Position numbers and translations under genes: made by a program
Notes under the pieces: generated by a model
What the model saw: only the letters and a program-made list of their open reading frames with translations
The model's database searches: none
What the model was told of the DNA's origin: nothing
From: JAVBPE01 sp031549865
Lineage (GTDB): Bacteria; Bacillota_I; Bacilli_A; Acholeplasmatales; Anaeroplasmataceae
Direction: 5' to 3'
Assembly (NCBI GenBank): GCA_031549865.1
Contig: JAVBPE010000013.1
Coordinates: 1 to 33,818 of the forward strand
DNA length: 33,818 bases
In this document: positions 14,976 to 23,684 of the stretch, one piece after another
Layout: each line of letters begins with the position of its first letter
Numbering within the stretch: the stretch's first letter is position 1

Positions 14976-15061
14976 GAGCATAATTATTGATAGTTTTAGC
15001 TATTTTCATATAAATTGAATCGAAAACGGCTTTCTCAAGCATATTATTTTAGGAAAAAATG

Positions 15062-15104
15062 AAAAGTGGCAAAATAGAAATTTCCGTTTTGTTAAGCCAC
15101 TTTT
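15062..15104 (-). terminator. Terminator attached to rlmD remnant D
   Basis: The stem AAAAGTGGC / GCCACTTTT (9 bp) encloses an inner GAAATTTC palindrome. It starts 9 bases after the TAA of remnant D and is homologous to the hairpins at 7462 and 10758. Confidence 0.8.
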
Positions 15105-15113
15105 TGATTGTTT

Positions 15114-15161
15114 TTACTTTTTTAGTTCTAGTAAACAGACTGTCTCAACATGAGACGAGTG
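15114..15161 (-). pseudogene. rlmD 3'-end remnant, copy D
   Basis: Minus strand reads HSSHVETVCLLELKK then TAA. It is identical to copy C from CATGTTGAG through the stop and beyond, while the codons before SHVE differ. The switch from shared to unshared sequence at the His-Val-Glu codons marks the crossover. Confidence 0.8.
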
Positions 15162-15225
15162 TATATGGTAAACAGTTTTATAATTTTTGTTTTTTCTATT
15201 ATCAAGCTTAATTTTCAATCGCACA

Positions 15226-16242
15226 CTATTTACTTTTCTTGTTTTCTAAAAGGTCATAAGTTTTATGGATTGTTTCTAAAAAATCTTTTTCAACTTGAGT
15301 TAAATCATTTCCAGCCTTTTCTCTATATTTATCATATTCTAAGTTTGCAATTTTAACAGCTTCATCATGCGTTATTCTTCCAGAATCTCTTAATACTGGT
15401 TTCTTTCTATATACTATAAAATCCTCTAATTCTTTAACCCAATCACTCATATACATTAATTCACCATCATTTGCTTTTAACTCTGCAATATCTAAATATG
15501 CAGTTACCATTAAATTAAGATTTTTTATTTCAGTTTCAGTTAAGTAATTTTTAGCTACAGTAACTTCACTTTTTACAGGCTTATTACCTTTAAAAGCATT
15601 TAACCCCATAAAAGGCAATTCTAAATTTGCTCTTTTTGCAATTAATTCGGCAGCTGTAAATCCATGAATAGAAAAATGAAGTTTGTTTTGTATTACTTTG
15701 AAAAATTCAATTGCAATCTCTGAATTAGAATCATAGTCAACACTAGTTGCAAAAATATCTAAAACCTGTCTGTAAAAAACTTTCTCGCTAGAGCGAATAT
15801 CACGAATTCTATTAAGTAATTCTTTAAAGTATTCTCCGCCTCCAGCATTTTTTAAAAGTTCATCATTCATTACAAAACCTTTTTTCATATATTCTTTAAT
15901 AATATCAGTTGCCCATTTTCTAAATTGGATTCCTCGATGTGATTTGACACGATATCCAACTGCTATAATTGCATCTAAATTATAATGTTGAGTTGGTCTT
16001 TGTTTACTAAATTCGGAAATTCCGAATTTAGTCATAACTTCTTCTTCATTAAGTTCCGTTTCTAAAAAAATGTTTTTTAAGTGTTCGTTAATTGTAGATT
16101 TCGACTTTTGAAATAATTCTGCCATTTGTTCTTGCGTAAGCCAAATAGTGTCATTTTCAAATAATACTTCAATTTTTGTCATTCCGTTTTCTGCTTGGTA
16201 CATTATAATATTTGATTCTTTCTTCATATTATTATTTGACAT
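15226..16242 (-). CDS. rhuM: RhuM-family protein
   Basis: 338 residues. The N-terminal part (WLTQEQMAELFQKSKSTINE) is HTH-like, followed by the family core HYNLDAIIAVGYRVKSHRGI and FRKWATDIIKEYMKKGF. The C-terminal half is helical with a basic tail. The family takes its name from Salmonella pathogenicity island 3 and is scattered across islands and mobile elements; its biochemical role is not established. GAGGAA precedes the ATG, and an extended -10 TGATATAAT lies at 16275-16283. It is the only gene between the live rlmD end and scar D, making block I a one-gene insert. Confidence 0.9.
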   Translation of the reverse strand: MSNNNMKKESNIIMYQAENGMTKIEVLFENDTIWLTQEQMAELFQKSKSTINEHLKNIFLETELNEEEVMTKFGISEFSKQRPTQHYNLDAIIAVGYRVKSHRGIQFRKWATDIIKEYMKKGFVMNDELLKNAGGGEYFKELLNRIRDIRSSEKVFYRQVLDIFATSVDYDSNSEIAIEFFKVIQNKLHFSIHGFTAAELIAKRANLELPFMGLNAFKGNKPVKSEVTVAKNYLTETEIKNLNLMVTAYLDIAELKANDGELMYMSDWVKELEDFIVYRKKPVLRDSGRITHDEAVKIANLEYDKYREKAGNDLTQVEKDFLETIHKTYDLLENKKSK

Positions 16243-16274
16243 ATTATTTCCTCACATTTGTTTTATATAAATAA

Positions 16275-16283
16275 ATTATATCA
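16275..16283 (-). promoter_or_regulatory. Extended -10 promoter of the RhuM gene
   Basis: TGATATAAT reads on the minus strand with TATAAT at 16275-16280, about 32 bases before the start codon. No good -35 is present, which an extended -10 tolerates. It lies within 60 bases of the rlmD stop, so the insert brings its own promoter. Confidence 0.5.
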
Positions 16284-16336
16284 TAATTAATTTTTCTTTT
16301 ATTAAGATTTTATGTGCATCTTGAATCGAATTGCTT

Positions 16337-17680
16337 CTAATAATTAGTCTTTAACGCTAGCGAACAAATGCACTCGACATGTGTAGTACGACTAAATAAA
16401 TCAACAGGTATAACCTTTTTCACTTCATAATTGTTATCTATTAAATATTTAACATCTCTTGCACAACTTGATACTTTACAAGATATATATACTATTCGTT
16501 TGATTTTAGTTTTAACAATTGTTTCTAAAAACGATCTATCCGCACCTTTTCTTGGTGGATCAAATAATATAGCATCAATTTTATTATCTTTTACTATTTT
16601 TTCAATTTCATCTTCACATTTCCCACAGATAAATGTAGCGTTAGTTATATTATTTAATTCTTTATTGTTGTTGGCATTTTTTATAGCTTCTTCTACAATT
16701 TCTATTCCATATACATGCTTTGCCTTTAGTGCTAAAGCTAATGTAATTGTACCAATACCGCAATAGGCATCAATTACTGTCATTTCTTTATTTATATTTA
16801 AAAGATTAATTGCTAAATCATATAATTTATTTGTTTGAGAATGATTAATTTGCAAAAAAGAGGATGCTCCAACTTGAAATTTTAAATTTAAAATTTCTTC
16901 TTCAATGTAATTATTCCCATACAAGTTAATATAATCATATGATAAAACAACATTTGTTTTTTCTGGGTTTATATTTAGCATTATTGAATCAATATTATCA
17001 AAAGTATTATGTAATTCTAAAGCAATGTTTTGATAAACACTATTTATTTTTGTTGTTACTAAAACAATCATTAATCTATTAAATGAAGTGGAACGTATCA
17101 TTACTGCTTTAAATAACCCTTTATGCTCTATTTCATTATAAATACTAATTTTATATTTATTTAATAGCTCCTTGATTTTTATTAAAATACTCTTAACAAA
17201 TTTATTTTCAATCAAGCAATCAGATATTTCTACAATTTCATGTGATTTTTCTTTATAAAAACCATATATAATTTCTTCATTTTTCATTTCAAAAGGAATT
17301 AATACTTTATTGCGATAACCATAAATATTATTGTTTTTTACAGTATCTAAAACATTTATATCTAAATCAGCAATTTTTTTAAATGTATTTCTTACTTTGT
17401 TTTTTTTCATTAAAAGCTCAAAATCGTAGTTAGCATGCATAAAGTCGCAGCCACCACATTCATAATAATGTATACACTTTGGTTCTTCTCTATAAATAGA
17501 ACTTTTTATCACTTTGCTTGTTTTTGCAAAAGAAAAATTCTTATTACTCTTTATTATTTTTGCCTCAACTATTTCAGATGTTAAAGCATTCTTTATGAAG
17601 TATACTTTATTATCTAACTTTGCTATACCTTGTCCATCTTGATCAACATCGATGATTTCTAATATTTTTCTCTCACTCAT
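16337..17680 (-). CDS. rlmD: 23S rRNA (uracil-C5)-methyltransferase RlmD/RlmCD
   Basis: 447 residues. The N-terminal TRAM domain (1-60) binds RNA. C69, C75, C78 and C155 are the four [4Fe-4S] ligands. The SAM site is DAYCGIGTITLAL at 304-316, the catalytic nucleophile is C401 in YISCKVSSCARD, and the general base is E436 in THVE. In Firmicutes one enzyme (RlmCD) often modifies both U747 and U1939. The start is one base past the serine dehydratase stop with AAGGGCGG upstream, so the two are coupled. The last 11 residues, CICSLALKTNY, follow HVE and probably come from the most recent inserted element; all catalytic residues are retained, so the enzyme should be active. Confidence 0.95.
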   Translation of the reverse strand: MSERKILEIIDVDQDGQGIAKLDNKVYFIKNALTSEIVEAKIIKSNKNFSFAKTSKVIKSSIYREEPKCIHYYECGGCDFMHANYDFELLMKKNKVRNTFKKIADLDINVLDTVKNNNIYGYRNKVLIPFEMKNEEIIYGFYKEKSHEIVEISDCLIENKFVKSILIKIKELLNKYKISIYNEIEHKGLFKAVMIRSTSFNRLMIVLVTTKINSVYQNIALELHNTFDNIDSIMLNINPEKTNVVLSYDYINLYGNNYIEEEILNLKFQVGASSFLQINHSQTNKLYDLAINLLNINKEMTVIDAYCGIGTITLALALKAKHVYGIEIVEEAIKNANNNKELNNITNATFICGKCEDEIEKIVKDNKIDAILFDPPRKGADRSFLETIVKTKIKRIVYISCKVSSCARDVKYLIDNNYEVKKVIPVDLFSRTTHVECICSLALKTNY

Positions 17681-17681
17681 A

Positions 17682-18884
17682 TTAACCGCCCTTATATTTT
17701 ACTGCAAGTCCACCAAAACTCGTTTCCTTATAATTTCTATTCATTTCTTCGCCTGTAAGTAACATTGTTTCAATTACCGTGTCTAATCCTATTTTGGGTT
17801 TTGCAAAAGATAAATTTTTAGCCATAAATACAGCATCAATACTTCTTAAAGCAGCAGCTGCATTTCTTTCTATACAAGGTATTTGAACATATCCCATAAC
17901 CGGATCACATGTCAATCCTAAATGATGTTCTAAAGCAATTTCAGCTGATGCTTCAATTTGATCAATTGTTAAATTTAAAATTTGAGCATAGAAGGCGGCT
18001 CCCATAGCACAAGCAACCCCAACTTCAGCTTGACATCCTAAAACTGCTCCGCTTATTGAAGCATTAAATTTAACAAGGTTTCCAATTAATCCAGCTGTTT
18101 TTAATCCGTTTAAAATAGTCTTGTCGTCTAATGAATACTTATCTTTAAAATGTTTAATTAATGATGGTAATACCCCACTAGAACCTAATGTTGGGGCTGT
18201 TACGACTAACTCTCCACATGCACTTTCTTCACAGACTGCATATGCATAAGCCATAAGTTTTATTTTTTCACTATCACTATTATTTTCTTCATTTATGATA
18301 CTATTATATAGTTTTTTAGCTTTTCTTTCAATCATTAAATTACCTGGTAATAAACCATCTTTAATAAGACCACTATTAATTGATTCCATCATTTTTAAAT
18401 GTATTTTATTTAAATATAAATCTAATTCATTGCCTTCTAATATATTTACATATTCATATAACGTTAAACTATTATTTTCACAATACTTTTTTATTTCATC
18501 CATTTTTTTTATTGGATAAATATTATTAGACTTTCTCTCTAAATCTCCTTCTATTTTGATAGCCCCTCCACCAATACTATAAGCAGTCATCATATTTATT
18601 AATTTAGTTCCTATAAATCCATAAATTATTATTGTATTAGGGTGTTCCACTTTGGTCTCATAATCGAATACTATCTCATGTTTTATGTCACCTAATGACT
18701 TAGAGATTATTTGATCTGTTAAATGACCTTTTCCCGTTAAGGCTAAAGAACCATATAAAATTACTTTTATATAATCCATATAGCTATTTCTTTTTAAAAA
18801 TTCTTCTATTATTAATTTTGGTCCCATTGTATGCGAGGATGATGGACCATTACCTATTTTATATAATTCTTTAATTGAATGCAT
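17682..18884 (-). CDS. sdaA: L-serine dehydratase, iron-sulfur type, single chain
   Basis: 400 residues combining beta and alpha parts in one chain. It deaminates L-serine to pyruvate and ammonia with a [4Fe-4S] cluster. GPSSSHTMGP at 13-22 is the N-terminal signature and SACGELVVTAPTLGS at 221-235 the core. C284, C326 and C337 (spacings 42 and 11) match the cluster ligands of characterised type II enzymes. GGTGAT precedes the ATG. It follows a terminator by about 37 bases and is coupled to rlmD downstream. Serine is also the precursor for the cysteine synthase in block IV, so the two compete for serine. Confidence 0.92.
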   Translation of the reverse strand: MHSIKELYKIGNGPSSSHTMGPKLIIEEFLKRNSYMDYIKVILYGSLALTGKGHLTDQIISKSLGDIKHEIVFDYETKVEHPNTIIIYGFIGTKLINMMTAYSIGGGAIKIEGDLERKSNNIYPIKKMDEIKKYCENNSLTLYEYVNILEGNELDLYLNKIHLKMMESINSGLIKDGLLPGNLMIERKAKKLYNSIINEENNSDSEKIKLMAYAYAVCEESACGELVVTAPTLGSSGVLPSLIKHFKDKYSLDDKTILNGLKTAGLIGNLVKFNASISGAVLGCQAEVGVACAMGAAFYAQILNLTIDQIEASAEIALEHHLGLTCDPVMGYVQIPCIERNAAAALRSIDAVFMAKNLSFAKPKIGLDTVIETMLLTGEEMNRNYKETSFGGLAVKYKGG

Positions 18885-18921
18885 TATATCACCATTTTTA
18901 TTTTCTTCTTTTAAAAAGAAA

Positions 18922-18943
18922 AAATACAGGAAATCCTGTATTT
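18922..18943 (-). terminator. Terminator after the ABC transporter pair
   Basis: A 9-bp stem AAATACAGG / CCTGTATTT with a 4-base loop, followed on the minus strand by TTTCTTTTTAAA. It begins 4 bases beyond the stop of the 884-residue transporter. Only about 37 bases separate it from the serine dehydratase start, so sdaA may rely on read-through. Confidence 0.8.
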
Positions 18944-18946
18944 AAT

Positions 18947-21601
18947 CTAAATATCATATTTACTTAATATCTCTTGAGGTGTTTTTCTTAATAATAAAGT
19001 TATTGGAAGCATTCCAAAAATTAAGTTCAATAAATATATTATTATGAAGCCTAAGAACATATAAAGATTTGAGAATTCAAACATTGATGTCATTGCGCCA
19101 AATAACGCTCCAAACTGTTTAAAGAATATTAAACCAATTACATATCCCAAAATACTTGTTAATGTTGTTAAAACAAAAATATCTGATAAGAACATTTTAA
19201 ATATTCTGCCGCGGCTGGCACCAATACTTCTTAACACACCAACTTCATATATTTTATTCATTAATCTTGAACGCATCATAAAGAAAATATAAACACATGT
19301 CATGCATAATAGGACTATGGCCACAACACTGAAAATTTGTTTTACTAATTGATTATCTTTTGCTAGTAAATTATAACTAACTGTATATGAATCATCTAAT
19401 GTATAACCTAAATTTTTTAAATATTGTAAGCCTTCTGAGGCATTATAAAATTCGATCATTGTACCATTAAAATTGTAATACTCAATTTGCTGAATAATAT
19501 TTTCAATTAATTGAGTATTTATGGTATAGACATAATTTAAATAGTTTTCATCATTTTGTTTGTAATACCCTACTATTTTATATCCATTAATTGTAGTATC
19601 AATGTCTAAACCCGTAAATTTATTAACGATCACTTCGGCACTATTTTCAGGTAATCTTCCATCTATTAGTACGATGTCATTATCATATGCTAAAACTTCA
19701 AAGTTATAATAGTATCCACCTTTTATATAATCTTTATCTTTAATCAATACATTCGTATATATATCACTTTTATATACACCAACAATAATTTTTTCTGTAG
19801 TGGGATCTAATGTTACACCAAATACTAATGGCCCATTAATATCAGCCGATGCTTTAAAATTAAGATAATGAGTTATAGGAATCAAACATTCAGAATCACT
19901 TTCGATATCATCACCATATATAATTTCATATAATTCATTATCTGCGTAATTAAAGTTTGGTATTGAAGTCCAATTGTTATAACCCTGTATGCTATATTTA
20001 TTTATTCTTGTTGATTTAACATAAATAGAATTATCATTTTTATTTGCAATTCCAACAATTTTTAAATCAAACTTTGAGTTTTGACTAATTGTACAATTTA
20101 AACCTATTAATGATTTGTAATCATTAATTATAAGACCTTCATTAGCGGTTAAATATTTATCTGCCTCATGTTTTGTAAGCACTATTTCATCATCATTTGT
20201 AGGCATTCTACCACAAATAATGTCTTTATCTATTAATTCTGTATAAGGTTTGTAATAAACAAAACTATATGCGTAATTATAGCTAGACAAAGTTAAAGGA
20301 GAAAAAATCAATGTATTTCTTGTAGCATAAGTATGAACATTTTTAATTAAGCCATCTTTATTAGCTTGACTTAAAGCATTTTTATATGAACTTACTTGAC
20401 TATTTTTTAGCTCCATATCAATTGTATATGTATTATCAGCATAAGACATATAAGATGTATCTACATAGTTTGCAACAGATATTGAATACATTGATGCTGA
20501 AATTAAAAAACCTATTCCGATAAATGCAAAGTATAAAAATTTAGTTCTTTTTTTAACATTAAAGAAATTTAATAAAGCATTTTTTACAGAGGTATATATT
20601 TTTTTGAATTCAAATCTGCTTTTTGTATCTTCATCTTTAAAAAAATCTGTATTATATGAAAATTCTTCCACTTCACTTGAAGTCATTTTTTTATAATGAT
20701 CATCAATTAATTTAATATTTGAATTATTTTTTACTATTTTTATATCTTTTGACGATTCAAAATATATTGTATTATTTTTGAAAATAAATTTTATATCTAT
20801 TTTCTCAAATTCTTCATCTTTATAAATTTTTAAACTTAAATTTTCAACTTCTGCTTCTTTTAAATCTAAATCTTTTAAATAAATTAAATTAGCATCATCA
20901 TTATCGTATGAATTTAAAGAAAAATTATTTTTTTCATCTGATTTAATTTCACCATCAGATATTCTTAATATGCGGTCCGAATAGAATGAGGCAACCTTTT
21001 CATCATGAGTTACTAATAATACTAATCTTGTTTGACTAATTTTCTTTAAAATATTTAAAACTTCTAAAGTATGCTTACTATCTAAGTTACCAGTTGGTTC
21101 ATCTGCTAATATAATTTTAGCATCTGTTACTAAGGCACGGGCAATTGATACGCGTTGTTGTTGACCCCCAGATAGAGCTTGTGCTAATCTCTTACGATAT
21201 TTGTACATATTTAAAGATTCTAACACATATTTAATACGTTTATCTATTTCTTCAATATCATTAATCCCAGCAATATTTAATGATAATTTTAAATTATCAT
21301 AAACACTCATAAAAGGTAATAAATGATAATTTTGAAATATGTAACCTATATTTTTACGACGATATTTATCAATTTGTTCTGGCTTATAATCCGTCATTTG
21401 AAAATCGCCATAATCAATTGTGCCTTTTGAATTGTCAAGTCCACCAATAACACTTAGAAGTGTTGATTTACCACTACCAGAGGCGCCTAGGAATGAAATT
21501 AAGCCAGTTTCAGGTAATTCTATTGTTGTATTATTAATAACATGAATTTCATTATTTTTTCCCTTATTATAATACTTATTTATATTATTTAGCTTAATCA
21601 C
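18947..21601 (-). CDS. ABC transporter, ATPase fused to FtsX-like permease (second subunit)
   Basis: 884 residues from GTG 21601. The N-terminal ATPase has GASGSGKST, LSGGQQQR and LADEPTGNLD. A linker leads to one membrane helix (FLYFAFIGIGFLISASMYSI), a large extracytoplasmic region of about 370 residues, and three C-terminal helices with the FtsX-type MRSRLMNKIYEVGVLRSIGAS coupling segment. I chose GTG 21601 because it gives the family start MIKLNN and has AAGGTGG 5 bases upstream; GTG 21610 is possible. It overlaps the preceding transporter gene by 8 bases (GTGATTAA). MacB/BceB-like fusions export peptides or lipids, or sense antimicrobials; the substrate is unknown. Confidence 0.88.
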   Translation of the reverse strand: MIKLNNINKYYNKGKNNEIHVINNTTIELPETGLISFLGASGSGKSTLLSVIGGLDNSKGTIDYGDFQMTDYKPEQIDKYRRKNIGYIFQNYHLLPFMSVYDNLKLSLNIAGINDIEEIDKRIKYVLESLNMYKYRKRLAQALSGGQQQRVSIARALVTDAKIILADEPTGNLDSKHTLEVLNILKKISQTRLVLLVTHDEKVASFYSDRILRISDGEIKSDEKNNFSLNSYDNDDANLIYLKDLDLKEAEVENLSLKIYKDEEFEKIDIKFIFKNNTIYFESSKDIKIVKNNSNIKLIDDHYKKMTSSEVEEFSYNTDFFKDEDTKSRFEFKKIYTSVKNALLNFFNVKKRTKFLYFAFIGIGFLISASMYSISVANYVDTSYMSYADNTYTIDMELKNSQVSSYKNALSQANKDGLIKNVHTYATRNTLIFSPLTLSSYNYAYSFVYYKPYTELIDKDIICGRMPTNDDEIVLTKHEADKYLTANEGLIINDYKSLIGLNCTISQNSKFDLKIVGIANKNDNSIYVKSTRINKYSIQGYNNWTSIPNFNYADNELYEIIYGDDIESDSECLIPITHYLNFKASADINGPLVFGVTLDPTTEKIIVGVYKSDIYTNVLIKDKDYIKGGYYYNFEVLAYDNDIVLIDGRLPENSAEVIVNKFTGLDIDTTINGYKIVGYYKQNDENYLNYVYTINTQLIENIIQQIEYYNFNGTMIEFYNASEGLQYLKNLGYTLDDSYTVSYNLLAKDNQLVKQIFSVVAIVLLCMTCVYIFFMMRSRLMNKIYEVGVLRSIGASRGRIFKMFLSDIFVLTTLTSILGYVIGLIFFKQFGALFGAMTSMFEFSNLYMFLGFIIIYLLNLIFGMLPITLLLRKTPQEILSKYDI

Positions 21602-23684
21602 GCATTCCACCTTCTTCCTTTAGTGAACTTTGAACAGTATTTTTAAATAGTTTTCTATTAAATCTACGAGCCATAAAGTAAGAAAAAATTAATACTAACA
21701 CTGTAAAGACAATTATATCAAAGAAATTTAATGGAGCACCTATACCAAACATAAAGTTTGGATTAAATTTGGAAATTAAAGCAAGCATTATCATTAAAAT
21801 AGATGAACAAAACCCAATCAAGAGCATTTCATAAATCAAAATATTTGATAAGTCTTTTTTTGTATTACCTAAAACTCTTAAAATAGTATAATCTTTTACC
21901 TTAGTTGCGAATACTCTTGATAAAATTAATGCTGAAAATAAATAAGCAAAACAAATTGCTACAAAACTCACTAATGTCATTGTAAGTTTCATAAAATTAG
22001 TTAAAATCTTAGTCATAATTGAATCTCCAGAATTGTATAAAGCTGGACATGTTAGCACATAATCTGAGCCCTTTAGCAATTCATTAATCTTAGTTACTTC
22101 ATTTTGGTCAATAGTATAGTAAGAAATTTGTAAATTGCATTGATCATAAATTTTTTGATATGTTTTAGAATTCATTGTAGCGTAATTTTTACCAGTTGAA
22201 GATTGAAGTATACTTATATTTAAAAAATCAGCTTTGTAAGATTTATTTTTATTTTCTATAGCTATTTCTCTTTTTAAATATTCAGTATCTGTAGTATTTG
22301 GTATATATAAATTAATTTGATTGTCATTTAAATCTTCATTTATTTGTAAATTATTAAAATATTGATAATCGCCATAAACTAAATATAAATTTGAATAACT
22401 TGGATATAAATTTGATAAAGTTTTAAAATTACCATAAATAAATTTAGAACTTTGGTTTTCATAATACTCAAATATTCCTACAATCTTGTATCCATTAACC
22501 GTTTCATTTAAAATATCTGCATAATAATTCCAACTAGACTTAGACACGCCTAAAGCAATTTCATTGTCTTTTACATCTAAGGTACCTAAATGCTCAATTT
22601 TTGATGTATTTACATAACTTGCACAATAAAACCCTTCAGTATAATCATATATATTTAAATAATATCGTGAAGCATCTTCAAATTCAGAATTTTTAATTAA
22701 TCTATTTTCATCTAAATCTTTAAAATCTTCCATGTTAATACTTGTCTTGTCTTTTTTGGTTATAATATAGCGATTTGGGCTCATATTTATATAATTTGAT
22801 GAATAATAGGAATAATTTGTAGTTTCTATTGTTTTAATATTTGAATATAATGTCATCATTATAAATGATATTACAAATAAAACTAAAAATATAAAGATAG
22901 ATTTTTTTGGTGTTGATAAAATATTCATTAATGATATCATGAAATGTTGTTTTCTTTTCATTTTATCAAGAGGTATACTTTCCTCAGTTTGTTCTTCATT
23001 TATAACATTTGATAATATTTTATCTTCAACAATACTTCCATCATGAATACGAACTAATCTAGTCGCTATATCTTTTATCTGTTCATAGTTATGGGTAACA
23101 ATTAAGACTAAACGATTTTTTGCAACTTTTTTAATTAATTTTATGATTTCTTCACCAGTTTTACTATCTAAATTACCAGTTGGTTCATCACAAGCTAAAA
23201 TTTTAGAATCACTTGCCAAAGCACGAGCTATAACAACTCTTTGTTTCTCTCCACCTGAAAGTTTCGTTCCTTTATGGTTAAATCTTTTTTCAAGACCAAC
23301 CTCTTTAATTATTTCTAACGCTTTTTCCTTAGCTTCTTTTTTTGGCATTCCTTTTATAATTAAAGGCAACATAACATTTTGTAGTACAGTATAAGAATCT
23401 ACTAAATTATAATTTTGAAATATAAAAGATACATTGTTACGACGATAATCTTCTAATTCCTCTTTAGTAAAACCTGATAGTGCTTCATTATTAAATGTTA
23501 TTTCTCCATCTTCAAATGAATCTACTCCAGTTATAACATTTAAAAAAGTTGACTTACCACTTCCAGATTGCCCAACAATTGCAACAATTTCGTTTAAATT
23601 TAATTCACAACTAACATTTTGTAATCCCATTGCAACATTATTTGCGGTAGCATAATATTTAGATACTCCGTCTAATTTAATCAT
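21594..23684 (-). CDS. ABC transporter, ATPase fused to FtsX-like permease (first subunit)
   Basis: 696 residues. The ATPase has GQSGSGKST at 38-46, LSGGEKQR and ACDEPTGNLD. The first membrane helix (SIFIFLVLFVISFIMMTLYS) precedes an extracytoplasmic domain of about 280 residues, then three helices, with TKVKDYTILRVLGNTKKDL as the cytoplasmic coupling segment. With its downstream neighbour it would form a heterodimer in which both subunits carry ATPase and permease. The ATG overlaps the uvrB stop as ATGA, with GGAGG inside the uvrB 3' end, so its translation is tied to uvrB. No response regulator or sensor kinase is adjacent, which argues against a standard Bce-type module. Confidence 0.88.
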   Translation of the reverse strand: MIKLDGVSKYYATANNVAMGLQNVSCELNLNEIVAIVGQSGSGKSTFLNVITGVDSFEDGEITFNNEALSGFTKEELEDYRRNNVSFIFQNYNLVDSYTVLQNVMLPLIIKGMPKKEAKEKALEIIKEVGLEKRFNHKGTKLSGGEKQRVVIARALASDSKILACDEPTGNLDSKTGEEIIKLIKKVAKNRLVLIVTHNYEQIKDIATRLVRIHDGSIVEDKILSNVINEEQTEESIPLDKMKRKQHFMISLMNILSTPKKSIFIFLVLFVISFIMMTLYSNIKTIETTNYSYYSSNYINMSPNRYIITKKDKTSINMEDFKDLDENRLIKNSEFEDASRYYLNIYDYTEGFYCASYVNTSKIEHLGTLDVKDNEIALGVSKSSWNYYADILNETVNGYKIVGIFEYYENQSSKFIYGNFKTLSNLYPSYSNLYLVYGDYQYFNNLQINEDLNDNQINLYIPNTTDTEYLKREIAIENKNKSYKADFLNISILQSSTGKNYATMNSKTYQKIYDQCNLQISYYTIDQNEVTKINELLKGSDYVLTCPALYNSGDSIMTKILTNFMKLTMTLVSFVAICFAYLFSALILSRVFATKVKDYTILRVLGNTKKDLSNILIYEMLLIGFCSSILMIMLALISKFNPNFMFGIGAPLNFFDIIVFTVLVLIFSYFMARRFNRKLFKNTVQSSLKEEGGMRD

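Larger units (their letters stand above)
304..16387 (-). mobile_element. Composite island stacked at the 3' end of rlmD
   Basis: The segment is bounded by the intact rlmD C-terminus (16337-16387) and a diverged copy of it (304-357), in direct orientation. Three more rlmD C-termini lie inside at 7519, 10815 and 15114. Nearly all cargo genes point the same way as rlmD. The 3' end of rlmD/rumA is a known insertion site for streptococcal integrative elements and a phage, and accretion of elements that keep att sites but lack a recombinase (CIMEs) is described in streptococci. No serine or tyrosine recombinase, relaxase or excisionase is visible here, so these would be non-autonomous or decayed units. 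The scars are seen directly; mobility is inferred. Confidence 0.6.

Noticed and set aside
15150..15356. + strand 68-codon frame overlapping the RhuM 3' end
   Set aside because: Antisense shadow of the RhuM gene and scar D, with no homology recognised.
304..16390. Recombinase, relaxase or excisionase gene inside the island
   Set aside because: Every sizeable frame was assigned to another family. None shows serine-recombinase, tyrosine-recombinase or relaxase motifs, so autonomy cannot be claimed.
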